Part shown: piece by piece, positions 33,631-41,594 of the stretch
Layout: every line of letters begins with the position of its first letter
Position numbering within the stretch: position 1 is the stretch's first letter
NCBI GenBank assembly: GCA_002365865.1
Contig: DFAQ01000032.1
Span: 1-56,186 of the forward strand
From: Pelotomaculum sp. UBA3102
GTDB taxonomy: Bacteria; Bacillota; Desulfotomaculia; Desulfotomaculales; Pelotomaculaceae
Length of the DNA stretch: 56,186 nt
Direction: 5' to 3'
The notes under the pieces: generated by a model
Told to the model about the DNA's origin: nothing
Databases searched by the model: none
What the model saw: the letters and a program-made list of their open reading frames with translations, nothing else
Translations under genes and position numbers: made by a program

Positions 33631-33925
33631 ATAAGACAAAGGATTTGGGTTTTTCACAACCATTTTGTGGTTGCGAGAGGGAATATAACTCTACCATGTG
33701 CAGAGCTATATTTTAAAATTTTGGAAAAATTCCTTGATTAAATTAAACTAGCACACATAATAGATATTTAGCAATATTCATACCACTTAATTATTAAGAA
33801 ATTTGATCTAAAATAGAACTAATTTGTCGAAAAGGGTAGTATGACCTGTACTATTTTGAGAATATAGTACCATTTCGGGACGTCTTTCCGCAAGTAAAAC
33901 TTTCAATTAAATTTCATACCGTTTT
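33631..33925 (-). other. Long A+T-rich gap after htrA, possible structured RNA
   Basis: No ORF is seen in this 295-bp stretch. Close to the terminator it holds two inverted repeats: CAACCA/TGGTTG near 33658-33676, and TATA.CTCT/AGAG.TATA near 33686-33712. It could be a long 3' untranslated region of htrA or a small RNA ending at the terminator. No promoter was found with confidence. Confidence 0.3.
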
Positions 33926-35080
33926 CTATCTGATATTCTTCGGCTTCTCGGCAACCACGATATTAACCGCGACAACCTGGCGGTCGCGCACAATCAAAGC
34001 TTTTACCTTATCTCCAATCTTAACCGAATTGATAACCTCTACCAGTTCGTCGGCATCTTTGATTTCTTTCCCGTTAAACTCAACGATCACGTCCCATTGT
34101 TCCAGGCCGGCCTTTTCCGCGGGCCCGTCCGGCACTACTCCGACCACCAAGGCTCCTTCGGCCTTATACAGGCCAAGATAGTGGGCAATATTTTCGTCTA
34201 TAGAACGAATTTGCACCCCAATCCACGGGCGGACGTTGTTAACGTTGTTTTTCAGGTCCTCAAGCACCCGTTTTACCGTGCTGGTGGGTATGGCAAAACC
34301 AATCCCCTGGGCCTGGGCGTTAATGGCAGTATTGATGCCGACCACCTCGCCCATCAGGTTTAAAAGCGGCCCGCCGCTGTTGCCCGGGTTAATGGAAGCA
34401 TCGGTCTGAAGCAGGTTTTCGTACTGACGGTCCTGGACATTAATGGGCCGTCCCTTGGCGCTGATCACGCCGGTTGTCACCGTGTGGTCCAGCCCGTAAG
34501 GGTTGCCTATGGCAATTACCCAGTTGCCCACCCTGATCTGGTCGGAATCTCCAAGCTCAAGAAAAGGAAGTTCTTTTTCTACGTCTACCTTTAACAGGGC
34601 CAGGTCCAGATCGTAATCCGCACCCACAACCGTTGCTTTCAGTTCTTGATCAAAACCAATGATAGTTACGGTTATTTCGTCAGCCTGGTCAATAACGTGC
34701 TCATTAGTGAGAATGTAACCGTCCTTGGAAATGATAAAGCCCGAACCCAGCCCTTCTTCCTGCTGCTGTTGCTTCGGAACGAACGGAGTTCCGAAAAATT
34801 GACGGAAAAACGGGTCGTTAAAAAAAGGGTCGGTATTGCCGGAAGAACTCACCGTGGTAGATATTTTCACCACGGCAGGACTGGCCTTGGCCACCACGTC
34901 GGCAATAGTCCCGGAGCCTACGCCGGAGAGCAATTCCGCATTAGCCAGGCCTCCGCTGCCGGAATTATCTTTCTGGGGAAACATGTCCTTAACTAAGTAA
35001 CAACCCCCGGTAAACATGATCCCAGCCATAAATGCCGCTACCACAATAAATACAAGTGTTCTCCTCCAGCTTTTAAGCAA
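33926..35080 (-). CDS. htrA: HtrA/DegP-type serine protease
   Basis: The 384-residue S1C protease is anchored by one N-terminal membrane helix (about residues 8-28). The catalytic triad is visible as TNEHVID (His), DYDLDLALLKV (Asp) and NPGNSGGPL (Ser). One C-terminal PDZ domain follows (VVGVVPDGPAEKAGLEQWDVI). It degrades or refolds damaged proteins outside the membrane. TTG at 35080, eight bases behind GGGAGG, is preferred to GTG at 35089, which overlaps that site. Confidence 0.94.
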   Translation of the reverse strand: MLKSWRRTLVFIVVAAFMAGIMFTGGCYLVKDMFPQKDNSGSGGLANAELLSGVGSGTIADVVAKASPAVVKISTTVSSSGNTDPFFNDPFFRQFFGTPFVPKQQQQEEGLGSGFIISKDGYILTNEHVIDQADEITVTIIGFDQELKATVVGADYDLDLALLKVDVEKELPFLELGDSDQIRVGNWVIAIGNPYGLDHTVTTGVISAKGRPINVQDRQYENLLQTDASINPGNSGGPLLNLMGEVVGINTAINAQAQGIGFAIPTSTVKRVLEDLKNNVNNVRPWIGVQIRSIDENIAHYLGLYKAEGALVVGVVPDGPAEKAGLEQWDVIVEFNGKEIKDADELVEVINSVKIGDKVKALIVRDRQVVAVNIVVAEKPKNIR

Positions 35081-35149
35081 CCCCCTCACCTCCCATTTAT
35101 TTGATTACCTTAATTATAAATGATAACAAAAGTGAGCTGATCACACCAG

Positions 35150-35181
35150 AGGAAATAAAAAAATTTCCCCGGAAGGGGAAA
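35150..35181 (-). terminator. Isolated minus-strand terminator upstream of htrA
   Basis: On the minus strand TTTCCCC-TTCC-GGGGAAA is followed by TTTTTTTATTT. No minus-strand gene ends here. It would stop antisense transcription before it enters the htrA promoter region. Confidence 0.65.
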
Positions 35182-35280
35182 TGCAGCGGCAGGAAGTAAG
35201 TAAACCGTTTTCAAGCAGGAATTTTAAATATTATGATGAAATAGGTTTTATAAAACCTTGCGGAATAAGGCGGGAGCAAT

Positions 35281-35691
35281 ATGATTAGTGTAGATCTGGC
35301 CAAAAAATTGGCCAAGCACCTACCCTGGGAGCCAAAAGTCGGCGACCTGACGATAATTATCGGTGAAACGGGAGCAGAAGAAATAATTGAACCGATAATT
35401 CCCAGTCATGAGAGAGACAGGAAGCTGGTTCTTTCCCTCCGCGAAGTGGGCGATCTGGTCTGGCTTCCCCATCTGACCAGACTGCTTTACGAGCTTAAAG
35501 TCAGAACGGAAAGCGACTTCTCTCTTACTTACCACAAGCAAAAAGACAAGTGGTGCTTTGCCGGCGAAAATATCAAATTCTGGGAGGAAAGCCCGGAAGA
35601 TGCCGCCGCCCGGGCCCTGCTCAAAGTATTTGAGGACGGTGAAAGGTTATCCGCGGGAACGGGCGGCAGGTTGTTGACAGCCGGGTATTGA
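35281..35691 (+). CDS. Hypothetical protein, 136 residues
   Basis: No family is recognised. The protein is soluble and looks single-domain: an N-terminal amphipathic helix (SVDLAKKLAKHLPW), strands at DLTIIIG and KLVLSLREVGDLVWLPHL, an aromatic segment YHKQKDKWCFAGEN, and a helix AAARALLKVFEDGE at the end. The ribosome site is GCGGGAG. It lies just upstream of tRNA-Leu and is divergent from htrA. Confidence 0.75.
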   Translation: MISVDLAKKLAKHLPWEPKVGDLTIIIGETGAEEIIEPIIPSHERDRKLVLSLREVGDLVWLPHLTRLLYELKVRTESDFSLTYHKQKDKWCFAGENIKFWEESPEDAAARALLKVFEDGERLSAGTGGRLLTAGY

Positions 35692-35729
35692 AATGCTAAA
35701 ATATTTTTGCGTTAATATCTAAATAAAAT

Positions 35730-35818
35730 GCCCGAGTGGCGGAACTGGCAGACGCACAGGACTTAAAATCCTGGGGTGAGCAATCACCGTACCGGTTCGA
35801 TTCCGGTCTCGGGCACCA
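35730..35818 (+). tRNA. tRNA-Leu (UAA)
   Basis: The acceptor arms GCCCGAG and CTCGGGC pair perfectly. The anticodon stem CAGGA/TCCTG holds the loop CTTAAAA with anticodon TAA. A long variable arm (GGGTGAGCAATCACC) marks a class II tRNA. The T arm is ACCGGTTCGATTCCGGT. The 3' CCA is encoded. Confidence 0.97.
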
Positions 35819-35840
35819 GTAAATTGAAGGTTTCTTATAG

Positions 35841-35874
35841 ATCCTGGCCGACAACAAGCGGCCGGGATTTTTTG
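35841..35874 (+). terminator. Terminator after tRNA-Leu
   Basis: ATCCTGGCCG pairs with CGGCCGGGAT (one G-T pair) around ACAACAAG and runs into TTTTTTG. Confidence 0.85.
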
Positions 35875-36042
35875 TGCCCATTTGGTGACTATAAATTATA
35901 CCGGGAGTTTATAACAAAGCTGCAGACATAATTGAGGAGATGATTTTTGATTTTAGAACCGGAGAGCAGGAAAACCTTGCTCCGTGACGAAAAGACTCAT
36001 AAAAGCAAATGATTTTTAGTAAGACTTCAGGGGTGTTTGCTT

Positions 36043-37041
36043 TTGACTTCGTCGGGTAGGGCGGTACTCGTTGCAACCATAATTTTAGTATCAATTATCC
36101 TGGGGGGAAGCTTTTTATTTATGGCCCTTGAAGGCATAAGCTTCCTGGATGCGGTTTGGCTGACCGTAATAACCATTACTACTGTAGGTTTCGGTGATAT
36201 TGTTCCCAAAACCCAGGTTGGCCGCGCAATTGCCCTGTTCCTGGTAGTCGGTGGAGTTTGGCTTTTTACCTACGTGCTGAGTAATATTTTTTCGGCTTTA
36301 ATAGAAGGACATTTGATAGATTTATGGGGGAAAAGAAGGATGATGAAAAAGATCGCGGCCATGAAAAAACACGTTGTTGTCTGCGGCATCGGCAGGGTCG
36401 GGCAGGAAGTGGTTACGGAATTAAAGAACCACCGGACGCCGTTCATAGTAATTGATAAAAACGAGCAAAGACTGAAGGAATTACGTGAAGCGGGGGTATT
36501 GTTTATCGCGGGAGACGCCACGGACGATAAAACTTTGCTCCTGGCCCGGATCGAATATGCCGGGGGCATTATCATTACCCTTCCCGACGATGCCGCGAAC
36601 CTGTTTATTACCATATCCGCGAAGGACTTGAACCCCGGAATCAGGGTTATCACCAGGGCCAACAGCCCGGAAAACGTTGATAAAATCAAGCGGGCAGGTG
36701 CAGATTCCGTAATTTGTCCTTCTTTGATGGCCGGCAACCGGATGGCTTTGTCCGCCGTAAAGCCGGCCAGCGTTGCTTACGTGCAGACCCTGGTGGAAAC
36801 AGATCAAACCAATCTGGAAATGGAAGAGTTGATTATCAGTGATAACTCGCAACTTGTCAACCTGGCCCTGAAAGACTCCAATATCAGAGAAAAATTTTCC
36901 GCCCTGGTGCTGGCGATCAAAAGAGACGACCGCACTATAATAAACCCCGGTCCCGATGAAGTGCTTTTGCCGGGCGATATTATGATTTTGTGCGGTCCTG
37001 CAGAAAGTTTGATCGATTTGGAAAAACTCGCTGCAGGTTAA
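36043..37041 (+). CDS. Two-helix potassium channel with RCK (TrkA-N/TrkA-C) domains
   Basis: The protein of about 332 residues has a membrane helix (about 8-28), a pore loop with the K+ selectivity filter TVGFGD (about residues 47-52) and a second helix. An RCK domain follows, beginning HVVVCGIGRVGQEVV with the nucleotide-binding GxGxxG and an Asp at the end of the second strand (VIDKNEQRL), and then a TrkA-C domain (LEMEELIISDNSQL). This is the MthK/Kch-type layout, gating K+ flow by ligand binding in the cytoplasm. The start is uncertain: TTG at 36043 or 36037, both near AGGGG. Confidence 0.9.
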   Translation: MTSSGRAVLVATIILVSIILGGSFLFMALEGISFLDAVWLTVITITTVGFGDIVPKTQVGRAIALFLVVGGVWLFTYVLSNIFSALIEGHLIDLWGKRRMMKKIAAMKKHVVVCGIGRVGQEVVTELKNHRTPFIVIDKNEQRLKELREAGVLFIAGDATDDKTLLLARIEYAGGIIITLPDDAANLFITISAKDLNPGIRVITRANSPENVDKIKRAGADSVICPSLMAGNRMALSAVKPASVAYVQTLVETDQTNLEMEELIISDNSQLVNLALKDSNIREKFSALVLAIKRDDRTIINPGPDEVLLPGDIMILCGPAESLIDLEKLAAG

Positions 37042-37074
37042 CTTAGTAACCACACAACCTCAGGTTTTCATACT

Positions 37075-37455
37075 TCACCCTTCCCACCGCGCCGGGTATC
37101 CCCTTACATCCACGTGTAAAAAGCCCGGTTCCGGGTAAACGCCGATCCCGTCAAAGCCGGCTTTTTCAGCCATTTCAGCCAACTTGACGGGGTCGGCCCC
37201 CTCAACCTGAATGTCGGCTGCCATACCGAAAACATGGTACGACCTCTCCGCCCCGCCCACCGCCTTATTGTGGCCAGCGCAGCGGTAGCCGGAGTTGATG
37301 AAAACCGGCGCCCCGATCAGGTGCCGCAGGGCCTCCAGTTTGCGCACCAACTCCGGGTGCACCAGTACCATGCCGCAGCAGCGGCAGGCAAACTCCCGCG
37401 CCTTAAAATACTCGCTCAACCCGCGCCTTTCATCCACAGAAACCACACCGAGCAT
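37075..37455 (-). CDS. Peptidase M15A-type D-Ala-D-Ala carboxypeptidase-like protein
   Basis: This 126-residue M15-family zinc peptidase domain shows NSGYRCAGHNKAVGG (His ligand), SYHVFGMAADIQV (second His and Asp ligands) and FLHVDVRG (third His ligand). It also has an unusual Cys pair, FACRCCGM, near the N-terminus. It has no signal peptide. Its ATG overlaps the stop of yvrJ (TGATG), so the two are coupled. Phage endolysins use the same domain. It is the last gene of a four-gene cassette. Confidence 0.88.
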   Translation of the reverse strand: MLGVVSVDERRGLSEYFKAREFACRCCGMVLVHPELVRKLEALRHLIGAPVFINSGYRCAGHNKAVGGAERSYHVFGMAADIQVEGADPVKLAEMAEKAGFDGIGVYPEPGFLHVDVRGYPARWEG

Positions 37456-37649
37456 CAACCTACCCTCCTGTAATTGATAATCTCATTTATTTCCTCTACC
37501 ATCATCCCGCCCTGGCGGGCGACCACGACAGTCAGCACCGTGATGCTTTTCTGCAGTTCCCTGATAATGGGCTCCAGTCTTATCAAGAGGTAACCGGCTA
37601 CCACCATGGGAAAACCGTAGTTCGACACCAGTTTGAAAATTTCATCCAT
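37455..37649 (-). CDS. YvrJ family small membrane protein
   Basis: The 64-residue protein has one N-terminal hydrophobic helix (about residues 4-24, FKLVSNYGFPMVVAGYLLIR) and an amphipathic helix behind it (IIRELQKSITVLTVVVARQ). This matches the YvrJ family and resembles small BhlA-type holins in layout. ATG at 37649, six bases after AAGGAGGGG, is chosen over 37667. It is translationally coupled to the M15 peptidase gene. Confidence 0.85.
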   Translation of the reverse strand: MDEIFKLVSNYGFPMVVAGYLLIRLEPIIRELQKSITVLTVVVARQGGMMVEEINEIINYRRVG

Positions 37650-37743
37650 GCTCAACCCCTCCTTCATACCTTTAGCTCAAGGTTGCAATAAAGGGGGACC
37701 CCAAATCCCCCTTTATTAACTGTTTAACGAGTGATTTCTCTCT

Positions 37744-37977
37744 TTACGCCGGTGGGTCATAGAGATCAGTAATGGTTCTGTCGGTAACCGTAGCGTCGTA
37801 CTTGGCGACCAAGTCCCCGCCGGAACTGGTAAAGATATTCCGGGTGATCACCAGGTCCATCGCCGCCTCTATTTCAGCCGCCGTAACGTCATCCCGGGGA
37901 TTGTCGAGACTGATGGTGACGGTTCTTCCGGCCTGGTTCCTGAACCTGATCCTGAGAGTCTGATCCGTAACAGCCAA
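37744..37977 (-). CDS. DUF2922 family protein
   Basis: The 77-residue soluble protein is predicted as a beta-alpha-beta unit: LRIRFRNQAGRTVTISLDNPR, a helix TAAEIEAAMDLVITRN, then DLVAKYDATVTDRTITDLYD. The pattern fits DUF2922. Function is unknown. It regularly stands beside a DUF1659 gene in Firmicutes, as here. Confidence 0.88.
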   Translation of the reverse strand: MAVTDQTLRIRFRNQAGRTVTISLDNPRDDVTAAEIEAAMDLVITRNIFTSSGGDLVAKYDATVTDRTITDLYDPPA

Positions 37978-38034
37978 TTTTATTCCTCCTTTCTAAATAA
38001 TTTGTTTTCCGTGCCGGGCCCGGTTACTGCTACT

Positions 38035-38259
38035 TTAAACCTGTACCAGTTCGGCATCGTCTACCCTGCTGATGCTGTTCAGCGGGTATTCCTGCAGGGC
38101 AGCCAAAGCGGTTGCCACGTCGAAAAGATCCTGGTCCGACGCTGCAGGCTTGACGTTCCTGATACTTCTGTTCCGGTAAACCGGGTTGCCGCCGGTATCC
38201 ACTCCGGTGCGCAGCTCCAGCCTGAGCACCGAGTTGCCGGGAACTTTGTTTACCGCCAT
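38035..38259 (-). CDS. DUF1659 family protein
   Basis: The 74-residue protein with NSVLRLELRTGVDTGGNPVYRNRS-type N-terminal hairpin and a helix QDLFDVATALAALQEYPL fits DUF1659. It is the first gene of the cassette with DUF2922, YvrJ and M15, behind a strong promoter and a leader of about 105 bases. The ribosome site is GGGAGGG. Function is unknown. Confidence 0.88.
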   Translation of the reverse strand: MAVNKVPGNSVLRLELRTGVDTGGNPVYRNRSIRNVKPAASDQDLFDVATALAALQEYPLNSISRVDDAELVQV

Positions 38260-38371
38260 AATATATCCCTCCCTTCCTGCTTTTTTTGGTTTACCGGACG
38301 GGACCGACCGGTAAGAAGGCCCCGCCCGGATAAAAATAAAGTGACCGGCAGAATATTTACCGGTCAGTTAT

Positions 38372-38400
38372 AGTATATTGGTTACCGATAGCCTTGTCAA
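38372..38400 (-). promoter_or_regulatory. Strong promoter for the DUF1659-DUF2922-yvrJ-M15 cassette
   Basis: On the minus strand TTGACA (38395-38400), a 17-base spacer and TATACT (38372-38377), close to the sigma-A consensus. Confidence 0.75.
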
Positions 38401-38533
38401 GTATTTATATAAAAAAATTTCGCTATAATTATATTTAGCGTGAGAGGAAATAATGTTTCTATAGAGAATTGGAACTTAAGACCTCTGCAGTGCAAAGGCT
38501 CAAAACTAATGTAACCGGAAGGAGAAATGATTT

Positions 38534-39295
38534 ATGAGCAAAACCCTGATTATGCCCTGCCTGGATATGAAGGACGGGAGAGTGGTGAAAGGGATTCATT
38601 TTGTAAACCTTAGGGATGCGGGCGATCCGGTGGAATGCGCCAGGGCTTATTGTGCCTCCGGAGCCGACGAGCTCGCTTTTTTAGATATTACCGCCACCAT
38701 TGAAAAAAGGAAAACCACCCTGGAGGCGGTGCGGCGGGTGGCCCAAATAACCACGGTACCTTTTACGGTGGGCGGTGGCATTACTTCTGTAGCAGATGCC
38801 GAAGCAGTTTTGGAAGCGGGAGCGGACCGGATTTCCATAAGCAGCGCGGCCTTCCGGGACCCCGGTTTAATCGACCGGGCCGCCTCTAAATTCGGCTCCT
38901 CCAAACTGGTGGTAGCCGTTGACGTTGATCGTAATCCGGCCCTCCCTTCCGGATACGAAGTTTACCTTGACGGGGGGAATACCCCCACCGGCAAGGATGC
39001 CGTCGTCTGGGCCAAAGAGGCCGAAGCCAGGGGGGCGGGGTTTATCTTGCCCACCAGCAAAGCCTGCGACGGAGCCAAAACCGGCTATGATATTCCGCTG
39101 ATCCGCGGGATCAAAGCAGTAGTCCGGGTACCCGTCATCGCCTCCGGCGGGGCCGGTAAAAAGGAACATTTCCTGGAAGCGGCAAAGGACGGTAATGCCG
39201 ACATACTGCTCGCGGCATCCGTCTTTCACTTCGGCGAGATCAATATTTTAGAACTCAAAAAATATCTTAACGCCAACGGGGTGGAAACCAAATAA
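38534..39295 (+). CDS. hisF: HisF-like imidazole glycerol phosphate synthase subunit, diverged
   Basis: The 253-residue TIM barrel matches HisF over its whole length: PCLDMKDGRVVKG with the first catalytic Asp, VGGGI, VVAVDVDR with the second catalytic Asp, ASGGAG and AASVFHFGE. HisF uses ammonia from HisH to make imidazole glycerol phosphate and AICAR. The loop that usually reads TSMDRDGTKDGYD here reads TSKACDGAKTGYD, losing several conserved residues. No other his gene is nearby. It may be a true HisF or a paralogue with another job. ATG at 38534 follows AAGGAG. Confidence 0.82.
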   Translation: MSKTLIMPCLDMKDGRVVKGIHFVNLRDAGDPVECARAYCASGADELAFLDITATIEKRKTTLEAVRRVAQITTVPFTVGGGITSVADAEAVLEAGADRISISSAAFRDPGLIDRAASKFGSSKLVVAVDVDRNPALPSGYEVYLDGGNTPTGKDAVVWAKEAEARGAGFILPTSKACDGAKTGYDIPLIRGIKAVVRVPVIASGGAGKKEHFLEAAKDGNADILLAASVFHFGEINILELKKYLNANGVETK

Positions 39296-39478
39296 CACCG
39301 TTAACCCAATACCGGTAATTCCGTTACCCAACCGGCTTGGCAATACCGCACCGGGCATAATTCCACAGAATTGTGTCACGTTTCTGTATTTTATCTATAA
39401 AATTAAGCAATAGACAGTAATTATGCCCTTTATCCAGAATAGACAACTTATTTACATTTTATATTATTTTTAAACAGT

Positions 39479-39521
39479 TTCCACCTACAACTTATTACTC
39501 TATAATAAGTTGTAGGTGGAA
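39479..39521 (+). promoter_or_regulatory. 17-bp hairpin before the betaine transporter operon
   Basis: TTCCACCTACAACTTAT pairs perfectly with its inverse around TACTCTATA. It ends 17 bases before the AAAGGAGG site of the binding-protein gene and has no T-run. It could be an operator or an mRNA-stabilising 5' structure. Confidence 0.6.
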
Positions 39522-39551
39522 TACTTTGAGTAAATTTAAAGGAGGATGAGG

Positions 39552-40586
39552 ATGTTTAATTTAGGCAAACGGATAGTACAAATTTTGGTGTTTATAAGTC
39601 TTATATCGTTAATTGTCACTGGGTGCGGCAATCAAGGAAAGCAAGCAAACGAAAATAATCAAAGCGCGGAAAAACCGACCCTGGTATTTGCCGACGCCGG
39701 GTGGGACAGCATCCGTTTTCATAACGACGTTGCCGGGTTTATCATCGAAAACGGCTACGGGTATCAAACCGATGTTATCCCGGGTTCTACGCCCACCACG
39801 TTTGCCGGGTTCAGAGAAGGGGACATAGATATTTACACGGAAGTATGGACACAAAACATCATCGACCTTTATGATGAAGCCATTGAAAAAGGAGACATCA
39901 TTGAGGTTTCCGTAAACTTCGACGACAATAAGCAGGGGTTGTACGTGCCCACCTTTGTCATAGAAGGCGACCCCGACCGGGGAATTGAACCCATGGCTCC
40001 GGATTTAAAAACCGTCAAGGATCTGCCCCGGTATTGGGAGCTGTTTAAAGACCCCGAAGACCCGGGCAAAGGACGTATTTACGGCGCCATACCGGGCTGG
40101 AAGGTCGACGAAATTTTATATACCAAATATCAAAACTACGGTTTGGACCAGACCTTCAATTACTTCCGGCCGGGTTCCGATACCGCGCTGACGGCCGGGA
40201 TTGCCAAGGCCGTTGTGGAAGGAACGCCATGGGTCGGTTATTACTGGGAACCGACCTGGATTACCGGTAAATATGATCTCACCCTGTTGGGCGACGAGGA
40301 ATATTCCGACGAAAAATGGAACGACGGGTATGCATGCGAGTGGCCGAGCGTGGATGTTACCGTTGCCGTTCACAAAGATATGCCGGAAAAGGCCCCGGGG
40401 GTAGTGGAATTTTTAAAACACTACCAAACCAGCAGCCAGCTCACTTCTGAAGCCCTGGCCTACATGCAGGACAATGAAGTGGGCACCAAGGAAGCCGCCA
40501 AGTGGTTTTTAAAAGAGCATGAAGAGCTCTGGACGGCATGGGTGCCTGCAGAAATCGCCCAAAAAGTTAAAGCGGCGCTGGAATAA
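39552..40586 (+). CDS. opuAC: Glycine betaine/proline-type ABC transporter, substrate-binding lipoprotein
   Basis: This OpuAC/ProX-type binding protein of about 344 residues has a lipoprotein signal ending in the lipobox VTGC. The domain has the periplasmic-type two-lobe pattern with Trp residues for the aromatic cage of quaternary amines (DAGWDS, EVWTQN, YYWEPTW). It would capture betaine or a similar osmolyte. ATG at 39552, six bases after AGGAGG, is chosen over ATG at 39546, which abuts it. Gene order here is binding protein, permease, ATPase, the reverse of the common order. Confidence 0.9.
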   Translation: MFNLGKRIVQILVFISLISLIVTGCGNQGKQANENNQSAEKPTLVFADAGWDSIRFHNDVAGFIIENGYGYQTDVIPGSTPTTFAGFREGDIDIYTEVWTQNIIDLYDEAIEKGDIIEVSVNFDDNKQGLYVPTFVIEGDPDRGIEPMAPDLKTVKDLPRYWELFKDPEDPGKGRIYGAIPGWKVDEILYTKYQNYGLDQTFNYFRPGSDTALTAGIAKAVVEGTPWVGYYWEPTWITGKYDLTLLGDEEYSDEKWNDGYACEWPSVDVTVAVHKDMPEKAPGVVEFLKHYQTSSQLTSEALAYMQDNEVGTKEAAKWFLKEHEELWTAWVPAEIAQKVKAALE

Positions 40587-40610
40587 AAATTAAAAATAGG
40601 AAGCACACAA

Positions 40611-40643
40611 GGAAAGTTGGTTTCTTGGTTGAGCCAACTTTCC
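40611..40643 (+). promoter_or_regulatory. Intercistronic hairpin between opuAC and opuAB
   Basis: GGAAAGTTGG and CCAACTTTCC pair around a 13-base loop, with no T-run. Such a structure may protect the opuAC message from decay so that more binding protein than permease is made (inference). Confidence 0.55.
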
Positions 40644-40712
40644 CTGCGTCTGACTTATTTATGTAAAGCGGGGTGAAACGGGTTGCAGTCACTCACTGTT
40701 TCCCGGTAATTT

Positions 40713-41561
40713 ATGTATGACTTTCCGGAAATTTGGCGCCTTGAACTGGGCGTTTATATTGATATTTTTATTGATTGGCTTAAAACCAACTACGGTACCT
40801 TCTTTGACGTCATAAACGACGTTATTTTATGGTCCATGGTCTATGTTGAAAAATTTTTGCAGTGGCTGCCCTGGTGGTTTGTGGTGGCAATTGTTTTTAT
40901 TTTGGGATGGCGGTTAAAAAATTTGTTTTCAGGTTTGGTTTTTGCGCTTTTAATTTTTATCGTGGGCACCTTCGGGCTGTGGGATTTGATGATGTCCACC
41001 CTGACCATTGTGTTGGCCTCGGTGATTATCTCGCTGTTAATCGGCATTCCGATCGGCATTTTCATGACTAACAGTTCCCATTTGGACGCTATAATCAAGC
41101 CTATTTTAGACGGCATGCAAACCATGCCCAGTTTTGTCTACCTGATACCGGCCGTAATCTTATTCGCTCTGGGGAAAGTCCCGGCGGTGTTTGCCACCAC
41201 CATCTACGCGCTCCCGCCGGTGATCAGGCTGACGAACCTGGGCATTCGCCAGGTACCCAAGGAAATGGTTGAAGCCGCCGAATCTTTCGGCTCATCCCGC
41301 TGGCAGTTACTTACGAAGGTGCAGTTGCCCCAAGCGCTGCCCACCATTATGGCCGGTATCAACCAAACCACCATGATGGCCCTGGCCATGGTGGTTATTT
41401 CTTCCATGATCGGTGCCAAGGGACTGGGCATGGAAGTGTTGATTGCCATTAACCGGCTGGATATTGCCCGCGGATTTGAATCCGGGCTGAGTATCGTATT
41501 CCTGGCGATCATTATCGATAGAATTTCCCAATACATCGCTAACCGGTTCGAAACATCATAA
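40713..41561 (+). CDS. opuAB: Glycine betaine/proline-type ABC transporter, permease
   Basis: This is a 282-residue ProW/OpuAB-type permease with about six membrane segments and the EAA loop EMVEAAESFGSSRWQLLTKVQLPQA that docks on the ATPase (around residue 190). The ATG at 40713 has no good ribosome site. A stop codon in the same frame lies two codons upstream, closing a nine-codon reading frame that starts TTG at 40682 behind GGGGTGA. Translation may depend on that leader. Confidence 0.9.
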   Translation: MYDFPEIWRLELGVYIDIFIDWLKTNYGTFFDVINDVILWSMVYVEKFLQWLPWWFVVAIVFILGWRLKNLFSGLVFALLIFIVGTFGLWDLMMSTLTIVLASVIISLLIGIPIGIFMTNSSHLDAIIKPILDGMQTMPSFVYLIPAVILFALGKVPAVFATTIYALPPVIRLTNLGIRQVPKEMVEAAESFGSSRWQLLTKVQLPQALPTIMAGINQTTMMALAMVVISSMIGAKGLGMEVLIAINRLDIARGFESGLSIVFLAIIIDRISQYIANRFETS

Positions 41562-41594
41562 CCAGTATTTAAATACTGGAAAGTAGGAGTCGAG

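Noticed and set aside
36481..37053. A 190-residue minus-strand open frame opposite the K+ channel gene
   Set aside because: The RCK domain motifs on the plus strand account for the coding signal.
37075..38259. Prophage remnant
   Set aside because: Only holin-like and peptidase-like small genes are present; there is no integrase, capsid or tail gene and no attachment site, and the same four-gene set is a known chromosomal arrangement.
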